From Hevea brasiliensis (lineage: Eukaryota > Streptophyta > Magnoliopsida > Malpighiales > Euphorbiaceae): a stretch of 64,000 nucleotides of DNA. Shown here piece after piece: positions 24,034 to 35,971 of the stretch (its first letter is position 1; the number at the start of each line of letters is the position of its first letter). A model generated the notes under the pieces. It was not told the origin of the DNA and did no database searches. It saw nothing but the letters and a program-made list of their open reading frames with translations. Where the stretch lies: positions 57,911,119 through 57,975,118 of the forward strand of contig NC_079507.1 in the NCBI RefSeq assembly GCF_030052815.1. Reading direction: 5' to 3'. The position numbers and the translations under genes are program-made.

Positions 24034-24944
24034 ACTTGTATAAACTTTAATATGAAATGAAATTTCCTTTTTTGTTCAGTGAACGGATGTGATCGGAAAA
24101 TCTCTAAATTACTTAAGCACTTGATTGTCTGAGCATATTAAAACAACTAAAAGTTATTATTAATCTAAGTGTAAGAGGTCGAAAGACACAATAAGCATGA
24201 GATCGGCAGGGAACCAACGCTAAACGGTACTTGATTAAAATTGGAAATTTGGCTTGAACACTTAAGATCGGGATCATCATTAAACCGGATTGGAACCTTA
24301 ACTTTATTATTCCCAAACTTTTAAATGAAAGATCGGCAATAAGACTGGTGTCACGAAGGCCTAATGTTGGTTCAATTTCGTTTGTCAAGAGAGATCGGGA
24401 ATGTAATTGACTAGTCAGGAGATTTGACAATTGGTTTGAGAGGTCGGTGAGGCTTTAAATGACATGGGGACTTAGTATTGATTCGATTCCTTTCGAGGAG
24501 AGGTCGGAAATGTGGTTGTCCGGCAAAGAGAGATCGGAAATATAATTGGCTGGCAAAGGGAGACCTAGTGCTGGAGATTGGTTTCGAAATTTATTGATTC
24601 CGGGGATCGGCCAAAATATGGTGTCGACATTATCTCATCCAGAATGTAGACCTGAGACTTTAGTGGTCAAAACCACCATATTTGAATTTAAGAACTGTTG
24701 GAGTTAAGCTAGTCTAGTCAATTGTCATTTCTTGGTGTAAATTGGAGTTATAACATCTGATGAGTTATCTTGACCCATCTTTTACAGAGAAAAATGGTTG
24801 GTGTTCTAAAGGAACGAATTAATGAGGTGATTGCTACAAAGGTGGACTTCAGCTATATTCCCCTTGCTTCGAATACATTTCATCTTGCAGATTTGGGATG
24901 TTCAGTTGGACCAAACACTTTTTATCATTTCCATGATTTAATAG

Positions 24945-25155
24945 TGTTAGAAGAAAGAATACAAGTAATGAAGAAAATGATTGTGTATTTGTCTGTGTTT
25001 TTGTCTATTACTTATTTACAGAGATATTGCATTTATTTATACATGAGAATATGAGCTAATTTAGATAAGAATAATAATTGCTATAATTATGCTATAAATC
25101 TCCTATAATCATATTAATTACTGTAATTATGCTAATTGCTATAATTATGCTAACA
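24945..25155 (-). repeat. 3' LTR of element D (211 bp)
   Basis: Starts TGTTAGAAG and ends GCTAACA. It matches 25818-26046 apart from about three substitutions and one missing ATTGCTATAATTATGCTA-type unit, which points to a fairly recent insertion. Confidence 0.95.
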
Positions 25156-25269
25156 CCCCCCCTCAAACTCAAGGTGGTAGCGCATGTGCCAACTTGAGTT
25201 TGCTTAAGAGATCCTGAAAGCGAGTGGGATGATGCGTTTTGGTGAATATATCAGCGGTTTGGCTGATAG

Positions 25270-25680
25270 AGGAGACAGGAATCAAACTGAACGGGTAGAA
25301 CGACGAAGAGTAGTGCTAGGAGCAGATGCAGGCGCAGGTACTGGATCAACAACTGGTGCAGATTCAACAGAGACAGGTAAACTGGACGGGTAGAACTACG
25401 AAGAGTAGTGCTAGGAGCAGATGCAGGCGCAGGTACTGGATCAACAACTGGTGCAGATTCAACAGAGACAGGTAAACTGGACGGGTAGAACTACGAAGAG
25501 TAGTGCTAGGAGCAGATGCAGGCGCAGTATCGATCAACAATCGTGCAGATTCAACAGAGGCAGTTAAACTGGACTGGTAGAACGACGAAGAGTAGTGCTA
25601 GGAGCGGATGCGCAGTGCATCGATCAACACCTGGTGCAGATTCAACAGAGGCAGGTGTAGTTGGACTAATATTGAGCACA
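25270..25680 (-). repeat. internal tandem repeat of element D
   Basis: A unit of roughly 90-120 bp (AACGACGAAGAGTAGTGCTA, then GCAGATGCAGGCGCAGGTAC and a GTGCAGATTCAACAGAG tail) is repeated four times. The later copies have small deletions. No protein function is apparent in either strand. It may be an amplified remnant of the pol hinge between integrase and reverse transcriptase. Confidence 0.85.
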
Positions 25681-25805
25681 TCACAATCACCTGGATCAGG
25701 ATTTGGAAACGGCTCTTTGGTATAATAACAGAAATAAAAGAATGAACCAGAACATGTTGTAGAGAGAGAAGAGAGACCCCAGAAACTATAAATAAAAGCT
25801 TTACG

Positions 25806-25817
25806 GCTCTGATACCA
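25806..25817 (-). other. primer-binding site of element D
   Basis: The minus strand reads TGGTATCAGAGC directly against the 5' LTR (25818-26046). It matches initiator tRNA-Met. Confidence 0.92.
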
Positions 25818-26046
25818 TGTTAGAAGAAAGAATACAAGTAATGAAGAAAAGGATTGTGTATTTGTCTGTGTCTTTGTCTATTACTTATTTACAGAGATAT
25901 TGCATTTATTTATACATGAGAATATGAGCTAATTTAGACAAGAATAATAATTGCTATAATTATGCTATAAATCTCCTATAATCATATTAATTACTGTAAT
26001 TATGCTAATTGCTATAATTATGCTAATTGCTATAATCATGCTAACA
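25818..26046 (-). repeat. 5' LTR of element D (229 bp)
   Basis: Carries one more copy of the AT-rich 18-bp unit (around ATTGCTATAATTATGCTA) than its partner. It ends at CTAACA before the AATAG duplication. Confidence 0.95.
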
Positions 26047-27430
26047 AATAGAAGCTATCAAGCAAAAGTATCAATTGCAGGGCTTTGCATCTCACATGCC
26101 AGAATTCCAAGTTTTCTTTAATGATCAAGCAATGAATGACTTCAACACCTTGTTCACCTCTCTTACACAAGAAAGGCAGTACTTTGCAGCTGGGGTGCCG
26201 GGTTCTTTCTATGACAGATTATTTCCCAATTCCTCTCTCCATTTTGTGCATTGCTCTATGTCACTCCATTGGCTGTCTAAGGTGCCAGAAGAGTTGTTAG
26301 ATGAGAATTCTCATGCATGGAACAAAGGAAGGGTTCACTACGCAAATGCTCCAAATGAAGTAGTCAATGCATATTCATCTCAGTTTGCCAAGGCCATGGA
26401 AAACTTTCTGAATGCTAGATCTGAAGAACTTTTGACTGGGGGGATGATGATAATAGTCACACTAGGTATCCCCAGTGGAATGCCTTTTTCTGAGCTCCCT
26501 AATAGCTTGCTGTTTGAATGTATGACATTGAGCCTTTTGAATATGGTGAAAGAGGTAAGGTGGTGATCAGCTTGTATTTCCAGGATTAGCTTTGCTATAA
26601 TAGTTTACATTTGTAATCATTTTAATATTATAGACAAAATATTGATGTGGTTTGAGAAGTCTGTCTAGGAAGAAGGTAATAGATTTAAGTCTTTTGCTAT
26701 TAACAACATTTCAAATTGGTTATAAATAACTGAAGTATCAGGTATTAAGTTTGTTGCTTACAATCACAAACTAAAAACATCAGCAATGGTGTTGCCATTT
26801 TACTTTGAAAGAGGCTACCCTGTTATGCTGGATGGGCACCTAATCAGTGACTGTTTGTATGATGCAGCAGGGATAGAAAATCTCAATTGAACTTCCATGT
26901 AGTTTGCACTAAACTCTGCTCGACACATGCATATGGGTTCATACTTGCTTTATCATATAAATCTAGATAATTTCTCGCTTGGTAATTATTAACTATTTCT
27001 CAGAAGACAACTAAGTGACTATCACCTTGTCATTCATTGGGTAAATCTGAATAACCAATCTTTCCTACAGGGATTAATCAGTGAAGCTCAAGTAGACTCT
27101 TTCAACTTGCCATTTTATACTGTTTCTCCAGGGGAGATGACAAAGCTCATAGAAAGAAATGCTTGTTTCAGCATTGAGAGAATGGAGTTGACAGACCCTG
27201 CACCTTGGCTTGATGGTCCAGTTAATATGCGAGAATGGGTGGTTCATGTAAGAGCTGCAATGGAAGAATTGTTCAGCAAACACTTTGGAAGAGAAATTGT
27301 TGGTGAAATATTTGATCGGTTAATTAAAGAACTAACCGACCATTCTCACCAGCTGGAATCAAAATACAAGGAGAAAACTCTTCTTTTCATTGCTTTGAAG
27401 CGTAAAAGGTTCAGTTCGAAATCAACTTGA

Positions 27431-29836
27431 TACTATCTGCTTAGTTTGTTTGTTTGTTTTTTCCTGCATCTCTCTTTGATCTCTCTGTGGCCTTTCCTCT
27501 GCTGCCCCACCTGCTTTTCATCCATATTACTCATTTATGATGCAGAACATTTTGGTTTATGACATGTATGCCTAATTAAATGTTCTTGTCTGAGATGTAG
27601 CCTCACCTCTCTTATTTGGAAATCCTCTAAAAATTTTTATGGTGAATTTGTTTATGCCTACAGAGGATGATTTTGCTTTGTGCAGGTCAAGTCAAGGGTT
27701 TTAGGCGAGAGTTTTCAAGCCTGAACCTCACTAACTATATCTACATATCCATTTAAAGAAAGAAGAATGAGCATTTGGGCCATAATAAGTAGTCCAATAT
27801 CATTAATTCAATAGTAAATGCGAGACTATCTAAGAGTAAATGTAATGTTGGTCATCATGGAGAAAACATAGGAGAATAATGACGAATGATGCAGATGAAG
27901 GTAACGACTAACGAAGATGGCAACAATAGGGGTTCTAACTTCTTAAAGCTTACAGGAAATGAAAATTCCTGAGTTATTTGAAATATATACTACAGATTTA
28001 CTATTCCCGTTCATCTACGTTTTGTTGATTTCTTCTTTTAATTTGTTATATTGGTTAACAACTCACAGGAAATTCCTACAAAACTAATTTCTGACAAAAT
28101 ATAGACACAAAGGAAAATGAACAATCTAGCTAATTAATACTCCAAGTTTTTGCTGCTTGCAAGATATCTCCAACCAGGTTTCAATTTTGTAAATGCGACT
28201 TGTAACAGTATACAAAGATACTACGTAAGTGAATATGGCCGCAGCTTCTTATCACAATGATAGCGTATGCTATCATCTGAGATCTGAATAATTTAGTAGT
28301 TTTATTGAATTTAAATTTGTTAGAGATATAATTTTATTTTTAGGACATTTAAGTTCTTAGGTTTAATATTTTCTTAATATAGTATAAAAGTCACTCAAAA
28401 CAAAAAATTTAGAGCTGGAATTCTAATATATTCATTTATTAATTAAAATTTTCAACATGTTTCCAAATGTTACCATCTTTATTGTAATGTTTCACATCGG
28501 TAAAAAAAAAAAAATTGTGGATTTATATAGCCTAAACCTAATAATCAAAAATAATTTGGATTAATCATTTTTAGTCTATTATTGTATAGTAAAATTATTT
28601 AGATTAGTTGAGCCTAGGTGTCACAATTGGTATAAGTTATTTTGGGTCAGAAAATCGTGCGGAACCCAAGCCCAATTATAAAAAATAACTTGAGTTAATC
28701 ATTTTAGGATTAATAGGCCCAACTTGTGTAGGGTTGATGGGCATGTAAGAAAAAGACAACTCATGACTAGAGAGAAGGCGGAGCCAAAGACTAAGATACT
28801 TATTTCATATAGGTATTTTATGATAATTTTGTATCTATTTTGTCTTTATTATTGAGTACTTTTTATGTTTTTGATCTTTATTTTAGTTAAATTGTTAATT
28901 TTAGTTATTTTACATTTAATTATTAAAATTTTGATATTTTTGATAGGTTTTATGGTGATTTGAAGGTCAATGATATGATACAATAGAAGATGATTTGAGA
29001 TGGTTTGGAATTTTGAAGAATAAAAAAAATTGAAGAGATTATGTTTTAATATCTAAACTGACTGAAATTTGCTTAAGATATTGCATAAGATATACTGAAT
29101 CCTACTCATGGCATGTTGCAGTGCTTATGTGACAGTGGGTATATTGCAAGTCAAGCGTAGTGAAAAGGCAGCTTCAAACTGCCAAATTTTGTATAAGGAG
29201 GTGCTTAACTAGTGTCGCTAGGTAGTACAACACTTAAAATCTTGCTTAAGACCCAACATTAAGTATGGCAAAATCTAACACTGGGTATGACAAAATCTGA
29301 CATTGGGTATTGTACATAAGTAAATTTTTATACCTTATCATATGAGCACTCAATTGTCTTTACCCCTTTTTGACCTATTTTAAGGCGGATTTCTGACCAT
29401 ATAAAATATCATATTCTAATCTTTTCCGCAAGAAGTAAAAGAGAGAAACGCAAGAAAAGAAAAGAAAGAGAAGGATGCCATTATTCTGCTAGATTTTGAA
29501 AACTGTTAGAAATGTCAGAAGCTGCTGAATTTAGAGATTTCATCTGAGTTTTTCTATTTTTAGCTCATTTTCATGTTTCTTTTATTCTTTTTCATTATTT
29601 TCTCTTGTAAATATTACCAAGAGTGAGTAGAAATTTCATATTTTAGAGTTGGGTAATATATTTTGAATTTATTTTTATTCCAGAAGTTTTTATTCTTTTC
29701 TTTATGTGCTTTATGACTTACCTAATGTGGATCCCATTGGCTCTAGTTCTTAATCTTTGATAAAACGACCGAAATTTAAAATCATTGATAGGTAATCAAG
29801 AATTTGAATTTAAAACACCTACATTTAGAGATAAAC
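27431..29836. other. 3' flank of SABATH gene 1 and repeat-like intergenic DNA
   Basis: The first few hundred bases are the probable 3' untranslated region of SABATH gene 1. From about 28740 the sequence looks like old repeat DNA. It continues on the far side of element E at 40205, so E landed inside it. No open frame of note or RNA gene is seen. Confidence 0.5.
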
Positions 29837-32521
29837 TGTAACACCCCAAAAATTTTAAATTTTAGTATTTTATGAATAATATTGATATTTTAATTTTATT
29901 TAAATTTTAAGAAATTATTTGAGATTTTTCGGATTTTAAAAATAGGGTTCGATTTTTTGAAAATATAAACTTTGATGATTAAAAAAAAAATAATAATTTA
30001 AAGACCACGTGGTAAAACTAAAAATATATTTGGAGTCTACGAATTTTCTGAGTTTTCTAGAATTTTTTAGGAATTTTTGGACCTCGTTTTTGGTCCTAAG
30101 ACAGAGTAAAAATTCAAAATTTTGTATTCTGAATCGAACCGGCCAAATCGAATCAGACCTGATCGGATCGGATCGATCGAATCGGACCGGATCGGATCGG
30201 TCGAATCGGACCGGCCTTCTTCTTCCTTTTTCTTCCTCTCCCACGTGCGTTTCTTCTCCTCTCTTCCTCTTCCGTTTTCTCTCTCCTCCCTCCTCCCCTT
30301 GCCGCGCCGCAGCCTCCCCAGCCACCCTAGCTCACCGGCGCGCCACCCCACCCCTTCCCCACGGCCGGCCGCTGCCCCAAACGGCTGGAAAACGCGCGCG
30401 AACGCCCCTCCCTTTCGTGCGCAACCGTTCGTCTTCCCGATCAAAATCCGGCCGTTCCGGCCACCAATCAGACTGGGTCTTGTGTCTAAATCCATCTACT
30501 CGTCGAGAGCTTTCCATAGACACCAAGAACACCGAAATCCATCTAGCAGTTTGTCCAATTTTTGCCCGGGAAGTTTTAGCCCATTTTGAATTTTGGGCTA
30601 GATTTCTCACAAACCGTAAACCTCACGAGAAAACCGAGAGTACCATAGTGCTCCACTCGTCGAGAGCTTCGCGGCGATATAAATTTCAAATTTTTTCGAC
30701 ATCGTTTTTCGGTGGGTCCCACGGAACTTCGCAGTGTTTTTCCAAGCGTTTAATGAGCTTAGAAAATTCAGTAAAATTTATGTACTAACCCCCGTGTTGT
30801 GAGCTTCGTGTAGGTATCTTCAATTCACGAATTTGGTTAAATTGTCCGGTTCAGGAATTTCCGCGATAGACCTGGCACTGGAAAAAGTCTCCGAATTGAA
30901 TCGAGGTTTTGGCTACCCCACCATTGTCACACGTCCCGAGCTCGTCCCCGGAGTCAGAATTGGCAAAGGTAAACCCAAACCTTGCTTTTTCGTAATTTTC
31001 TAGTGCTTAAATAGGATTAAAAATCCATAAAATATTCATGGTAGCCCAGAAAATTATGATTCTTTTTGCAATAGCCTAGTAATATTGCTAAAGACCGCAG
31101 GGCAAAGTTTTAGAATTTTTAGAGCTTGTTTGGGTAGTTTTGCAAAAATGATCAATTATAAGGACTAAATTGAAATTTTACATATTGTGATGGATGATTG
31201 ATTTGATGGGCCCAGGAGGGGCTGTGTGATGTGATTGAGTTGTGGATATATGGATTGTGAATATAGAAGTGTGTTTTGAGCCCTTTTGCAGGTTGGGTAG
31301 GTCCTAGGTATAGGGGAGATTCTGCCAGATTTTCGGCACGACTTAGGACGTATTTGGTCTTTTCTTGATTTTTATTGAGTCAATTGTATTAAATAATTGT
31401 AATGTAATTGTCAGGTGAGCCGGGACAGCCTTCTTCCTCCGCTCAACCGCCACAGTGATTGCTGTCAAGTTTGTAAGTAAAATATTAATTTTAATTGTAA
31501 TTTCGATATTATTATATGTTTAAGCATGCCCATGAATCACTTATATGCATATATCTATGTAGATAAATCCTAGGCACGATTTATGTTGCATTCATAACTG
31601 TGAAAATGCCATGTATGTTGTTGTGATAATTTGGAGCAGTGTGCGTGCATTGGCGTGCGTGTGATGTGGTGTGGACTATGGATAGGACGGGTAGTCACGG
31701 CTTGAGTTCTTCGCTGGGACCCGATCCTTCGGGGGTAGTCATGGCTTGAGTTCTTCGCTGGGACCCCGATTTGGTTTATTAAGCGAAAGTCTAGTTAGAG
31801 TTCTTCGCTGGCACCAGGTTGGATTTAAGAGAGCTATATAGGGGATCAGCTCCCATATATTATGATTGATATTATTGGGTGTGTGAGTGCTCCAAATTAC
31901 CTTTTTGCTGTTATGATGTGAATTTATTGCTGATGCTGCATTTCACTCCACAGGGTGCATTAGTTTTAGATAGTTATAGAGATTATGGTTAAAATTGATA
32001 TTTTACTCTCTGAGTTAAACGCTCACTCCTGTTCAATATTTTTTTCAGGCTACAGGAGGATTTTATTGTGGTTAACCTGCTTTTCTCCTTCGCAGGTTGT
32101 CTATCAATATTTGTGTAATTTTATTTACTCCTAGAATTTTCGCATGTGCTAGAATTATTTATTTAAATTGGGTCTGTAATGTGAATTCTTATTTTGGACC
32201 TATAAAATTATTATCATATGCATGTTTGATGGACTGGATAAGGGAGCTGAGCTCCCATTTGTTTTTATGATGATATGAGTATGTGGAGGGTGAGCTGAGC
32301 TCCCCAATTGATTATTATTGTGTTTACAGGTCGGGTGAGTCAATAACTCCCCGTTGAAAGGTCCATTTTATGGTCGGACTCTGTCCGGTTGTTTTCTTGA
32401 AATTGGGCCCAAATGAGCCTTAGAGTTGGGTTAATGAATAGTTAGGCTTACTACGGGCCTCGGGGGCTTTAGGCTGGCCCAGGTCCTAGTGCCGGTCCGG
32501 CCCATAGGTTGGGTCGTGACA
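29837..32521 (+). repeat. 5' LTR of element E
   Basis: Matches 37556-40204. A GC-rich stretch at about 30120-30470 contains a TCGGATCGG/TCGAATCGG tandem patch (30127-30220) that is shorter in the 3' LTR. Long open frames here (for example 30009-30788) are not recognised as proteins. Confidence 0.95.
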
Positions 32522-32525
32522 AATG

Positions 32526-32537
32526 TGGTATCAGAGC
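32526..32537 (+). other. primer-binding site of element E (initiator tRNA-Met)
   Basis: TGGTATCAGAGC lies 4 bp after the 5' LTR. Confidence 0.93.
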
Positions 32538-32747
32538 TGAGGCTCTAGATTTTTAGGGAATGTTTGTCTAAAGTATTGGGAAGAGTCTAATAGGAGTCAC
32601 ATGCGGAAAATAAGGTCCACATTCGTCTTGTATTGTTATCTTTGCTTCTAGTTTCTGCTTCATATATTGTGTGTAAACATGAGTCTATAGAGCTGTGTAA
32701 GGTGTAATTTTGAATTTTGTGGGCTAATGCTGCTGAATTTTAGGAAA

Positions 32748-34096
32748 ATGCGTAGAAGCAGGAGAGCTGCCACTGCACCAGAACCAGATGTGCCTGACGA
32801 GGTGTCAGCACAGAATGAGGCGCCTGCCCCGAGGAGGCGGGGTAGGAGGCCTAGAGCTGCTCAAGTAGAAGAGCAGCTGCCAACAGTTTAGGATCAGTCT
32901 TTCATGGCACAGGGTCCCACGGACCCCATGGCAGCTACTCTAGCTGGGTTACAGAGAACCATCGATATGATGGCGCAGTATATGGTCCACCCTCCATAGC
33001 AGCAGCAGTCCACCACACCAAGAGGGGAACCTTACAAACAGATCATCAATTTCAAGAAGTTAGTGCCTGCTACTTATGATGTGTTAGATGATGCATATCG
33101 ATTTTTGGATTCCTGCAGACAGGCAGGAACAGAATTACAGTTGACTGATAAAAGACTTATAGAGTGTATGCAGCATGTAACCCAGCCTATGCCTAGACAG
33201 TGGATGAATGACTACATATTACCTTGGATGGAGGGTTTGTCGTGGACTCAGTTTGTGGAACTGTTCATCAATCGGTTTGTGCCAGAAAGCTTCAAGGATC
33301 AAAAGCAGTGGGCCTTTGAGGCCTTAAGACAGAATGGCAGGTCTGTAGATGAATATGCTACAGAATTTCTTGAGTTGAGCAGGTATGCCCCTACAGCAGT
33401 TGCTACAGAAACTATGAAGGTGAAGAGGTTCCTAAAGGGGCTTGACAGGAGGTATGCAAACCTGGCCATGATGTCTGATCAGTCGTTTGATGTGGTAGTT
33501 GATCGAGCCAAACAGATAGAGATTATCTATACTGCGGATGACAGCGGAAAAGCAAAGAAAAACAGAGCAGAAAGTTCTTCAGGTGCTCCCCATATGGGTG
33601 CTCCAGATAGTGGTGGCCAGAGTAATTACAGAGGAAGAAGTAGGAACAAGAAGAGTGGTTTTAGACACAAACCTCGAGGGTTCGCACTCGGTACGGATCC
33701 AGAAGGGTCACGATTCGGTACAGCTTGAAGTGCAGCTCAGATCCTCTTTGGCACCTTGTGCACAGTGTGGAAGAGGACATTCAGGACCTTGTATGATGGG
33801 TTCAGGAGTATGCTTCAGGTGTGGCCAACCAGGTCACTTTGCTAGGGAATGCCCCGTGTTCAGCGAGCCACAAATGGGGTCACAGGGTTCTGTTGCAAAT
33901 GTTCCTCGTCAGTTGTATCTGAGTGCTTCCAGTATGGCGGTGATCGATTCGATGTGGAGGCCGAGGACAAGGGGGACGTGGATTTGGAGGCAGATCAGGA
34001 GGTAGAAGTCAATATCAGGGTTCTGCCACTCAGGGTAGGGGTCAAGCTCGGGTTTTCACCCTGACCCACCAGGATGCTCAGGCTTCCAATGCAGTT
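32748..34096 (+). pseudogene. gag of element E
   Basis: Translation would start at ATG 32748 (MRRSRRAA, basic N-terminus). Two TAG codons (32889-32891, 32997-32999) sit where Gln is likely, the second beside a Gln run. The Gag core (about 33063-33540) has WMNDYILPWMEGLSWTQF and the FVELF/EYATEFLELSRYAP segments typical of plant gypsy Gag. A frame change near 33720 precedes a zinc knuckle CFRCGQPGHFAREC. Another near 33900-34000 leads into the Gly/Arg/Gln-rich linker to the protease. Confidence 0.87.
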
Positions 34097-35971
34097 GTGG
34101 CAGGTATTCTACTAATCTGTTCCTATGAGGCTCGAGTTTTGATAGATCCGGGTGCTACGCACTCATTTATCTCCCCTGTGTTTGCCATGAGATTGGGTAG
34201 AAACCCTACAACTTTAGAATGCCCTTTGTCGGTAGCTACCCCACTTATTGACAACATAGATGTAGATATGGTTTTTCCGGATAGCCTAGTAGTAGTGGAT
34301 GGAAAGATTCTCCCAGCAGACTTGGTTCCTCTACCAGTAATGGATTTTGATGTAATCTTGGGAATGGATTGGTTGGCAACTCATTATGCCACTTTAGACT
34401 GCAGGAACAAAAAGGTGTATTTCTACATACCCGGTGTGGAAGAGTTTAGCTTCGAAGGTGACAGGAGCGTGGCTCCATATAACTTGGTGTCAGCAATTAG
34501 TGCTAGAAAAATGTTGAGGCGTGGATGTCAAGGGTATTCGGCTTTGGTGAGAGATACCTATGTAGAAGGTGTCAACATGGAAAATGTTCCTGTTGTCAGA
34601 GAATTCATGGATGTCTTCCCTGAAGAGCTTCCAGGGTTGCCACCGGAAAGGGAAATAGAGTTCTGCATTGATGTTGTTCAAGGTACAAATCCCATATCCA
34701 TGCCACCTTACAGGATGGCACCAGCAGAATTGAAAGAGCTAAAGGAGCAACTACAGGAGCTTTTGGACAAGGGTTTTATACGTCCAAGCACTTCACCTTG
34801 GGGCGCTCCTGTTCTATTCGTGAGAAAGAAAGATGGGTTATTGAGGTTGTGTATTGACTACAGACAGCTGAACAAGGTGACTGTGAAGAACAAGTATCCA
34901 CTTCCTCGGATCGATGATTTGTTTGATCAGCTCCAAGGGGCTAGATTCTTTTCCAAGATAGACCTGCGATCAGGCTACCATCAGTTGAGAATCAGGAATG
35001 AGGACGTGTCCAAAACAGTATTCAGGACAAGATATGGTCATTATGAGTTCTTGGTGATGTCTTTTGGACTCACTAATGCACCAGTAGCCTTCATGGACTT
35101 GATGAATAGGGTGTTCAAGCCGTTTTTGGACTGTTTTGTCATCGTATTCATAGATGACATTTTGGTATACTCTCGGACCGAGGAGGAACACGTGTGGCAC
35201 TTGAGGATGGTGTTGCAGACTTTGAGGGAGCACCAGCTGTATGCCAAATTTTCAAAATGTGAATTTTAGCTAGAAAGCATCTCATTCTTGGGACACGTGG
35301 TTTCTAGTGAAGGTATTCAAGTAGATCCCAAGAAAATTAAAGCTGTAACTGATTGGCTTAGGCCTACAACAGTCACTGAGGTGTGAAGTTTTTTGGGCCT
35401 AGCTGGCTACTATAGGCGTTTTGTGCTGGACTTTTCTAGGATAGCAGCTCCCCTAACTAAGTTGACTCGGAAGAATGTTCCATTCATTTGGACAGATGAC
35501 TGTGAGAAGAGTTTCCAGAAGCTTAAGGAGTGTCTAACCACCGCCCCTATGTTGACACTACCAATGAGTGGTGAAGGATACACCGTGTATTGTGACGCCT
35601 CCAAAGTTGGCCTAGGGTGTGTTTTGATGCAGAATGGAAAGGTAGTGGCTTATGCTTCAAGGCAGCTGAAGAGGCATGAGCATAACTACCCCACCCATGA
35701 TTTGGAAATGGCGGCTGTAGTCTTTGCACTAAAAATCTGGAGACACTACCTATATGGTGAAGTGTGCGAGATATACACTGACCACAAGAGTTTGAAGTAC
35801 ATCTTCCAACAGAGGGACTTAAACTTGAGACAGAGGAGATGGATGGAGCTTCTGAAAGACTATGATTGCACCATCCAGTACCACCCTGGGAAGGCCAATG
35901 TAATAGCAGATGCTTTGAGCAGAAAATCTTCTGGCAGTTTGGCGCACATTTCAGCAGAGAAAAACCGTTGA
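34097..35971 (+). pseudogene. protease, reverse transcriptase and RNase H of element E
   Basis: The protease has [12 protein letters not shown] and [12 protein letters not shown]. The linker [17 protein letters not shown] leads to the RT with [28 protein letters not shown] and the active site [16 protein letters not shown] at 35267-35269 and a TGA at 35384-35386 break the RT at conserved Trp and Arg/Gln-type positions. RNase H follows with [32 protein letters not shown] and [10 protein letters not shown]. The frame is lost in an A-run near 35960, just before the integrase. Confidence 0.92.

Larger units (their letters stand above)
18597..24629 (-). mobile_element. 6-kb solo-LTR-like unit C (Tat/Ogre-type) in intron 1 of SABATH gene 1
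   Basis: This 6033-bp unit begins TGTCGCAAGG and ends GGTGTCGACA, with TTATC duplicated at 18592-18596 and 24630-24634. I see no pair of long direct repeats inside, so it behaves as one LTR. On the minus strand it reads like the end of a Tat/Ogre LTR: GGGTGCCTAACACCTTCCC (about 18766-18784) and GTGGCGACTC before the terminus, with a TATA box at 20497-20504. It also carries an antisense, + strand gene (22180-24033). The alternative is a non-autonomous element with unusual structure. Confidence 0.78.
24945..26046 (-). mobile_element. copia deletion derivative D in exon 2 of SABATH gene 1
   Basis: This 1102-bp element is flanked by AATAG at 24940-24944 and 26047-26051. Its LTRs (24945-25155 and 25818-26046) surround 662 bp. 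On the minus strand it has a tRNA-Met primer site and, against the other LTR, a G-rich polypurine tract (about 25156-25164). Next to that tract the minus strand still encodes the copia pol tail (ADIFTKTHHPTRFQ, LLSKLKLAHALP). Almost all of gag-pol is gone, so it must have moved with help in trans. Confidence 0.94.
17788..27430 (+). pseudogene. SABATH-family carboxyl methyltransferase, gene 1, interrupted by two transposons
   Basis: The family transfers methyl from S-adenosylmethionine to carboxyl groups of small acids such as salicylate, jasmonate, indole acetate and loganate. Exon 1 is 17788-17868 (NGVYSYYRNSYYQ, the conserved N-terminus). Exon 2 is 24788-24944 plus 26052-26554. Exon 3 is 27071-27430. 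Introns have GT-AG ends. The SAM-binding motif LADLGCSVGPNTF is at about residues 60-72, and GVPGSFYDRLFP and SLHWLSKVPEE are present. Ignoring the insertions, the exons give an open frame of 366 codons plus stop, normal for the family. Element D splits exon 2 after codon 52, and unit C lengthens intron 1 to 6.9 kb. The sequence looks nearest to the loganic-acid/At5g37990-like group (inference); the substrate is unknown. Confidence 0.9.

Noticed and set aside
25516..25725. Open frame of 69 codons inside element D
   Set aside because: It runs through the internal tandem repeat on the strand opposite to the element's remaining pol tail.
24944..26051. Element D acting as a spliced intron that rescues SABATH gene 1
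   Set aside because: The only GT...AG pair fitting the edges (24944 to 26051) removes one base too many, which shifts the reading frame.
24770..26566. Two separate methyltransferase genes on either side of element D
   Set aside because: The flanks share the AATAG duplication and join in frame within one exon, so this is one interrupted gene.
30009..30788. Open frame of 259 codons in the LTR of element E, with a 246-codon counterpart at 37726-38466
   Set aside because: Both lie at the same place in the paired LTRs, so they are not independent evidence. The sequence is low-complexity (Arg, Ser, Pro) in the GC-rich leader, overlaps similar open frames on the other strand, and shows no domain.
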